A stretch of DNA of 64,000 nt from Microcaldota archaeon (GTDB lineage: Archaea > Micrarchaeota > Micrarchaeia > Micrarchaeales > CABMGC01): the NCBI GenBank assembly GCA_021792095.1, contig JAJYVH010000001.1, positions 381,324-445,323 on the forward strand, in the 5' to 3' direction. Every line of letters starts with the position of its first letter. Position 1 is the first letter of the stretch. The notes below the pieces were generated by a model. It was not told where the DNA came from and made no database searches. It saw nothing but the letters and a program-made list of their open reading frames with translations. Below are positions 60,213-64,000 of this stretch, one piece after another. A program made the translations under genes and the position numbers.

Positions 60213-60854
60213 CTATGGCACATATGTAGCGTACATCGCCAGGTGCCCGGACACGGCACTTATGCTTATCAGGCCCGCGACTATGACCGCGCCTATGAGC
60301 GCAAGCGCGAAGAGCGCGAGCACGACGCTCCAGCCCGTCCCGAGCCTATTGCGGCCAGGGAGCCTGTCAATCAGGTAGGTTATGGGCCACGCTAGCACTG
60401 CCGCTATCCCGAAGAACGAATACAGGCCGAGCAGCGCAATGGGCGAGCTGCTCATCCCGAGATTGTAGCCGTTCAGCCCGTATACAAGCGTCATTATCCC
60501 GGCCAGCAGGCTCCAGAAGCCCAAGTACTCGAGCTTTATCCTGTACCTGACGCCTATCGCGAAAGCGACCAGGAGCAGGCCGAGCGCAACGTAAGGGTCG
60601 TAGAACAGTATGTTGTAGCTGCCCGTTATCGGCCACGTGAGCATGTTCCAGAGCCCGCTTACCGTTATGAACGAGCCCAGCACGCCGAGAGGCAACGCGA
60701 TGCCGTTGAGAAGCTCCTGCAGGTTCTTTTGCTTGCTTCTCACAGCAATGCACACCTTCGCTAGGAAGTAGAGCAGCAGCAGCCCCGCGAATGTTATGCT
60801 GAACAGGGACAGAGCCAGACCGTTTATCACCGCCATTCCATTCACCGAACACAC
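60213..60854 (-). CDS. Multi-pass membrane protein, unknown function
   Basis: 213 residues with six predicted membrane helices (for example GLALSLFSITFAGLLLLYFL, YVALGLLLVAFAIGV, VVLALFALALIGAVIVAGLI). A short basic loop (RSKQKNLQ) follows the first helix. No family is recognised, and no charged motif suggests a transporter. It lies between proS and a HAD gene, all on the minus strand, with a gap of about 55 bp on the HAD side. Confidence 0.55.
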   Translation of the reverse strand: MCSVNGMAVINGLALSLFSITFAGLLLLYFLAKVCIAVRSKQKNLQELLNGIALPLGVLGSFITVSGLWNMLTWPITGSYNILFYDPYVALGLLLVAFAIGVRYRIKLEYLGFWSLLAGIMTLVYGLNGYNLGMSSSPIALLGLYSFFGIAAVLAWPITYLIDRLPGRNRLGTGWSVVLALFALALIGAVIVAGLISISAVSGHLAMYATYVP

Positions 60855-60909
60855 CTTGCAGGTAATTAATTAAAAGCAATGCGAAAGTACAGGCTAGTTC
60901 GGTAAAACC

Positions 60910-61512
60910 CTAGAACCTTGTTATCTTCCCAAGCTCCCTTTCCAGTTCCTCGATGCCCCTGAAGAGTATAGCGTGTATGCCCACTTCCTCAGCGCCCACT
61001 ACGTTGTCCTTCTGGTTGTCCACAAAGACGACCTCGCTGGCCTTCGTGCGCATCCTGGCGAGCGCGTAATTGTATACCGCGTTGTACGGTTTCTGCATGC
61101 CTATGGCGAACGACGCGAACCTGTAGTCGAACAACCCTAGGTATGGACGGAAGAGCTTCATCGTGTACTCGTACTTCGACCTGTCTATGTTCGAAAGGTA
61201 CGCGGTGGCGTAGCGCCTGTGCAGCCGCCTGACGAGTGCGAACACAGGCTTGTTCAGCTTCGCGTGCTTCCTGTAGAGCTCGAACCATTTAACCTGGCTC
61301 TGCCTGATGCCGAGTCTCTCGGCCAGCCTTGTCTCCAGCTCGTCCTTTGTTATCATGCCCATGTTTCCGAGCGACACCTCCCTGCCGTTGATTATGCCCT
61401 TCACCTTGCCGAACGGCATCCCGCTCAGCCTTGAGAGGTAGTTGCAGTAGTACTCGTTGTGGAAGTCATACATGAGCACGCCGCCTATGTCGAACATTAT
61501 GCACTTTATCAC
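60910..61512 (-). CDS. HAD-family hydrolase
   Basis: 200 residues from GTG 61512, whose GTGA overlaps the NUDIX stop. CIMFDIGGVLMYDF (motif I), YLSNIDRSKYE (motif II), SFAIGMQKPYNAVY (Lys) and VVFVDNQKDNVVGAEEVGI (motif III) are in order. It is the intact relative of the two broken HAD genes at 38766 and 45643 (all share the FDxGGV motif). The substrate is unknown; small phosphorylated metabolites are usual. Confidence 0.88.
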   Translation of the reverse strand: MIKCIMFDIGGVLMYDFHNEYYCNYLSRLSGMPFGKVKGIINGREVSLGNMGMITKDELETRLAERLGIRQSQVKWFELYRKHAKLNKPVFALVRRLHRRYATAYLSNIDRSKYEYTMKLFRPYLGLFDYRFASFAIGMQKPYNAVYNYALARMRTKASEVVFVDNQKDNVVGAEEVGIHAILFRGIEELERELGKITRF

Positions 61513-62030
61513 GGGTAGCGCCCCTTTTTCACGTAGCACGAGTAGAAGAAGAACAGGAGCAGCGATGCCGGGTCCCGCAGCTCGTGGCGCGCCATCATGC
61601 CGCGCACAGCGCTGGGGCTCGCCTCCTTAACTGTAAGCACCTCGTCCGGATCCATTCCTTGGCGTCCTTTCCTTAGCTTCGTGGCATAGAAGAAATGCCA
61701 TCTCTGCCGGCCCCAGCCCGGAGAGCCGAAAATGGTGGCCAGGTGCCTGAGCTCCCCGGCGACGTAGCCCGTTTCCTCCTCAAGCTCCCTGACTGCAGCG
61801 TGCATTGGTTTTTCGTTGTCGTTTATGTATCCGGAAACGAATTCAGTCAGGTACTTCCTGATCCTCGGCCTGTAGTGCCGTTCCGTGAGCAGCTTGCCGT
61901 TCGGCAGCCGCGCCACAACGAAGACTGTATCTGATTTTACCTCTGAAAGGAGCGTCTTCTTCCTGCCCCGCATGTCGAGCGTCTCCTCCAGAATCTTGAG
62001 ATGCCTGCCGCTGAAGACTACTTTCGCCAT
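61509..62030 (-). CDS. NUDIX hydrolase (ADP-ribose pyrophosphatase-like)
   Basis: 173 residues. The Nudix box is GYINDNEKPMHAAVRELEEETGY, with the first Gly and the REx2EE core intact. The flanking LTERHYRPRIRKYLTEFVSGYI and IFGSPGWGRQRWHFFYA are typical of ADP-sugar pyrophosphatases. It hydrolyses a nucleoside diphosphate linked to another group. A shared TATA (62051-62060) would place the transcript start at the ATG. Confidence 0.88.
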   Translation of the reverse strand: MAKVVFSGRHLKILEETLDMRGRKKTLLSEVKSDTVFVVARLPNGKLLTERHYRPRIRKYLTEFVSGYINDNEKPMHAAVRELEEETGYVAGELRHLATIFGSPGWGRQRWHFFYATKLRKGRQGMDPDEVLTVKEASPSAVRGMMARHELRDPASLLLFFFYSCYVKKGRYP

Positions 62031-62049
62031 AGTGGCTTTTACCTGCTCG

Positions 62050-62060
62050 GTATTTTAAGG
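62050..62060. promoter_or_regulatory. Shared TATA of tRNA-Trp and NUDIX gene
   Basis: GTATTTTAAGG lies about 27 bp before the tRNA-Trp 5' end (62084) and about 25 bp before the NUDIX ATG (62030) on the other strand. One AT element may serve both. Confidence 0.5.
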
Positions 62061-62083
62061 TTAGTGCGCCATCGTCTATGCGA

Positions 62084-62225
62084 GGGGTTGTGGCGTAACC
62101 TGGCAGCGCGGCAGGCTCCAGATGTTTGGAAGGAATTGAGCCGTTTGGCGATGATTAGTGTTTGGAGCGGATCCAAAGTGATCGGGCGTAACCTGCATGT
62201 CGGGGTTCAAATCCCCGCAACCCCA
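62084..62225 (+). tRNA. tRNA-Trp (CCA) with a 69-nt intron
   Basis: Acceptor GGGGTTG/CAACCCC, discriminator A at 62225. The anticodon stem is GCAGG (62111-62115) and CCTGC (62192-62196). Loop CTCCAG is followed by an intron at 62122-62190, the canonical position 37/38, and then A38. T-arm CGGGGTTCAAATCCCCG is normal. The intron contains a TTTGGA-GCGGA-TCCAAA hairpin (62161-62176 region). It needs splicing endonuclease and RtcB. Confidence 0.93.
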
Positions 62226-62295
62226 GATTGGTTTTGGCCCTATGGCGGTGCCTGCGCGGCATCGCGCGTAATGGGGTGGGCAGCGGGCGACGAGG

Positions 62296-62574
62296 TCAGG
62301 CAAGGAGCAGGTATGCTGCGGTTATAGACAGGCTGAGGGCAAGTAGGAGCAAAGCGTCTCTTGATTCGCTGTATGTCGTGGGCCGCAATGCGCGTGAAGA
62401 CAGAGCTGCCCCCACGAGCGCGGATGCAACTATGATCGCTCCAGCGTTTGCTACGCTAAGCGCCCTGCATAACAGCGCGACGCAAGACGCGATTGCAGTA
62501 GCTGCGGTGAGCACTGCAGCTGCTTTGCTCTGTATCCAACTTATCTTGTAAAGCCTGCGGGTGTCTTGCATCAT
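62296..62574 (-). CDS. Small membrane protein, unknown (end of four-gene unit)
   Basis: 92 residues. After a polar N-terminus (MMQDTRRLYKISWIQSK) there are two or three hydrophobic segments (AAAVLTAATAIASCVALLC, AGAIIVASALVGAAL, LLLLALSLSITAAYLL). No family is recognised. Its ATG overlaps the stop of the gene at 62571 by 4 bp (ATGA-type coupling). It is the last of four minus-strand genes that overlap one another. Confidence 0.55.
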   Translation of the reverse strand: MMQDTRRLYKISWIQSKAAAVLTAATAIASCVALLCRALSVANAGAIIVASALVGAALSSRALRPTTYSESRDALLLLALSLSITAAYLLLA

Positions 62575-62765
62575 AGGACCAACCTCACCAGCACGGCAGC
62601 AAAAAACAGTATTGCGAATCCCAGCGACTGAGCCACAAGCGCCTTGTTTTTTCTGGATGCGAGAGTGCCGAGTATTGCCGCACTCAGCAGGACGCTAGAT
62701 ACGGACCCGCTCGCCTTCATAGCATAATATGCAAAAACTGCAGCTAGGTCTGCCATCATACACAA
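62571..62765 (-). CDS. Small membrane protein, unknown
   Basis: 64 residues with two membrane helices (GSVSSVLLSAAILGTLAS and SLGFAILFFAAVLVRLVL) joined by a basic loop (RKNK). It overlaps the gene at 62756 by 10 bp and the one at 62571-62574 by 4 bp. No homologue is recognised. Its size and pairing with the 92-residue protein suggest a two-part membrane component. Confidence 0.5.
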   Translation of the reverse strand: MCMMADLAAVFAYYAMKASGSVSSVLLSAAILGTLASRKNKALVAQSLGFAILFFAAVLVRLVL

Positions 62766-63307
62766 AACACCTCGAGCCTGTAGTCTGCAAGGTACGACAG
62801 CGCAATCGCCGAGCTGCGGCTGAAAGAGAGGGTGCAGGATGCAGTGCTGCGCACGTCTGTGACAAACAAGGCTAGCTTGCCCGCATCGTCATTCGTGCAT
62901 TTCATGCTGCCAAACCGCGCAATGTCCACGAAGCCCAGTCGCTCGTATGCCACGCGCTCCACTTTCCGCAGCGGCATGCCCATTTCAAGCATGCCGTTTT
63001 GCATGAGCCTGTCGTAAGCTTTCCTGAGGAAGACACGCCTCCGCATGTCCTCGAAGGGTCCGGCGTAGCCTTTCCACACCCGCATGCCCTTCGCACCAGC
63101 TGGCTGCGCGCACAACACGGGCAGCCTTTTATCGAAGACGCGTTCGTCTTGCGTCCCGTCCCCTTCGCCTGTTTCCGCGCCTGCTTCCGATAGATAGAGC
63201 GCTATCTTTTCCCTTCCGATGTTGATGTTGCTCGCCAGGAGGAAGAAGATGCCACCTATCGCTATGGGCGCAAGCTGGAGCAGATACCACAGGTCTACGC
63301 TTGCCAA
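62756..63307 (-). CDS. Membrane-anchored protein of unknown function
   Basis: 183 residues. One N-terminal membrane helix (LWYLLQLAPIAIGGIFFLLAS) precedes a soluble domain of about 150 residues with DERVFDKRLPVLC, RRRVFLRKAYDRLMQNGMLEMGMPLRKVERVAYERLGFVDIARFG and a beta-rich end. No motif is recognised. It overlaps the gene at 63295 by 13 bp. The soluble part probably faces the cytoplasm or cell surface; charge balance does not settle this. Confidence 0.55.
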   Translation of the reverse strand: MASVDLWYLLQLAPIAIGGIFFLLASNINIGREKIALYLSEAGAETGEGDGTQDERVFDKRLPVLCAQPAGAKGMRVWKGYAGPFEDMRRRVFLRKAYDRLMQNGMLEMGMPLRKVERVAYERLGFVDIARFGSMKCTNDDAGKLALFVTDVRSTASCTLSFSRSSAIALSYLADYRLEVFCV

Positions 63308-63990
63308 GATTTCACCAGGCTGAAAGCACCATCGCCATAGTTTGCTACCTTGTATCCTGCATCTCCGGCTGTTGCCAACGCGTCTGTTATGTCAGACTCC
63401 TCGATTCCCAGCTCCGATGCGATACCCTTTGCATCTATCCTGCTTCTTCCCGAAATGGCGATAGTCTTCAGGATAGTCTTGTGTAGTTTTGATGCAAGCT
63501 CAACATTCTCTTTCTTGGTGTCCCTGTTTTCTGATATGAGTCTGACAAGCCTCTTGGCAAGCACGATGCTCGCAGCGCGTATGTTTTGCGCCTTTGTCTC
63601 TGGCTTCAGGGAACTTAGCTGCTCTCCCGCCAGCGCAAGCACAAGGTAGGGATAGAGGGTGTGCAGCCCAACGTCGTAGCAGCACGAAGTGAGCTGCAAC
63701 AGCGCTACGAGCCTTAGCAGCGCTTCGCGAATGAAGAGCATGGGAGTTTTTCTGGAATATATGCAGAGCGCTATCTTATCGGTTCCGAATTCGACGCTGT
63801 AATGGTGTTCGTCATCATCGGGCACTATCTCGTAGGCAAGGACCGTGCCTTCCCTGACTAGCCGCAGGCCATGGTATGCCTGCAGCTCCCTTTTTATCGC
63901 CGAGGCACTTCCCTTCAGCTCTGCGCTCACCTCTATCCTGCTGAAGAGCATGCCCTGCCTGCCTTCGGCGCGCCTAAGTGCCATTCGCAT
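63295..63990 (-). CDS. Protein of unknown function, possible winged-helix end
   Basis: 231 residues from the first ATG in the window; the frame is open to the window edge, so the start may lie outside. The N-terminal half is mixed alpha/beta (MLFSRIEVSAELKGSASAIK, HYSVEFGTDKIALCIYSRK), the middle is helical, and the end (about 165-225: KTILKTIAISGRSRIDAKGIASELGIEESDITDALATAG) looks like a winged helix. It may be the regulatory or nucleic-acid-binding member of the four-gene unit. Confidence 0.55.
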   Translation of the reverse strand: MRMALRRAEGRQGMLFSRIEVSAELKGSASAIKRELQAYHGLRLVREGTVLAYEIVPDDDEHHYSVEFGTDKIALCIYSRKTPMLFIREALLRLVALLQLTSCCYDVGLHTLYPYLVLALAGEQLSSLKPETKAQNIRAASIVLAKRLVRLISENRDTKKENVELASKLHKTILKTIAISGRSRIDAKGIASELGIEESDITDALATAGDAGYKVANYGDGAFSLVKSWQA

Positions 63991-64000
63991 CCGCCCGTGC

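Noticed and set aside
62122-62190. Possible box C/D guide RNA in the tRNA-Trp intron, with a C-box-like GATGATT and TTTGGAGC complementary to the anticodon loop.
   Set aside because: No D box (CTGA) is present, and the complementary stretch is better explained as one arm of the TTTGGA/TCCAAA hairpin. Not supported without a structure search.
1-64000. CRISPR arrays, rRNA genes, complete insertion sequences or a replication origin.
   Set aside because: None seen: no regularly spaced repeats, no rRNA-like conserved stretches, no complete transposase, no Cdc6/Orc gene with repeats.

Overview
The window comes from an archaeon. The evidence is FttA/aCPSF1, Spt4 and Rpo7, a proteasome beta subunit, SecE, FlpA, the class I CCA-adding enzyme, Trm1, archaeal-type ProS, TATA-box promoters with leaderless or near-leaderless starts, and tRNA genes without encoded CCA. 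The very tight packing, the class III signal peptide/LamG pilin-like proteins and many small unrecognised membrane proteins suggest a DPANN lineage, most likely Micrarchaeota-like; that placement is inference. The background is GC-rich. AT-rich islands mark probable imports or fast-evolving segments: the centres of the pilin-like genes, the RtcB intein, a deaminase in the pdh operon and a broken HAD gene.

Layout. 0-14.3 kb: the end of ftsZ, secE, an NFACT-R protein, hppA, a surface-glycan group (GT2, GT-C-like protein, flippase), a TRAM protein, psmB and fttA. Three paralogous LamG pilin-like genes sit on the minus strand, each directly tail-to-tail behind a housekeeping gene. 14.4-19 kb: a two-component pair (wHTH-REC-degenerate GGDEF regulator and GAF/PAS histidine kinase) flanking a membrane-anchored surface protein. 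19-32 kb: RNA-modification and RNA-processing genes (flpA, rtcB with an intein, trm1, cca), tRNA-Leu and tRNA-Ala, a TnpB remnant, an ABC exporter and a DMT transporter. 32.9-42.4 kb: superoxide dismutase and a complete pyruvate-dehydrogenase-type complex (E1 alpha, E1 beta, E2, E3) with its lipoylation genes (bipartite lipoate ligase, LipA), an NAD(P)HX dehydratase and a CDGSH Fe-S protein. 42.5-49.5 kb: a nuclease-like protein, NreA, a proline peptidase, tRNA-Pro, a frameshifted HAD gene, a second GT-C-like protein and a DRG GTPase. 50-62.2 kb: GluRS, FKBP, Spt4/Rpo7, a PIN protein, PAP2, an IscU-like scaffold, AlaX, ProS, NUDIX, tRNA-Gln and intron-containing tRNA-Trp. 62.3-64 kb: four overlapping unknown genes running off the end.

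The most unusual signal is the LamG pilin-like family. The three copies have nearly identical ends and unrelated AT-rich centres. A CA-dinucleotide tract lies right after the start codon. Only the middle copy (4422-5396) has a ribosome-binding site and ATG in frame with the signal peptide; the other two are out of frame or have no start. This looks like a phase-variable or silent-cassette surface-antigen system in an archaeon. Other points of interest are a tRNA-Leu with a 13-nt insertion in its T-loop, a GGDEF-like domain in an archaeal response regulator, two HAD genes each broken by a single lesion, and a C39-like protein with serine at the catalytic cysteine position.
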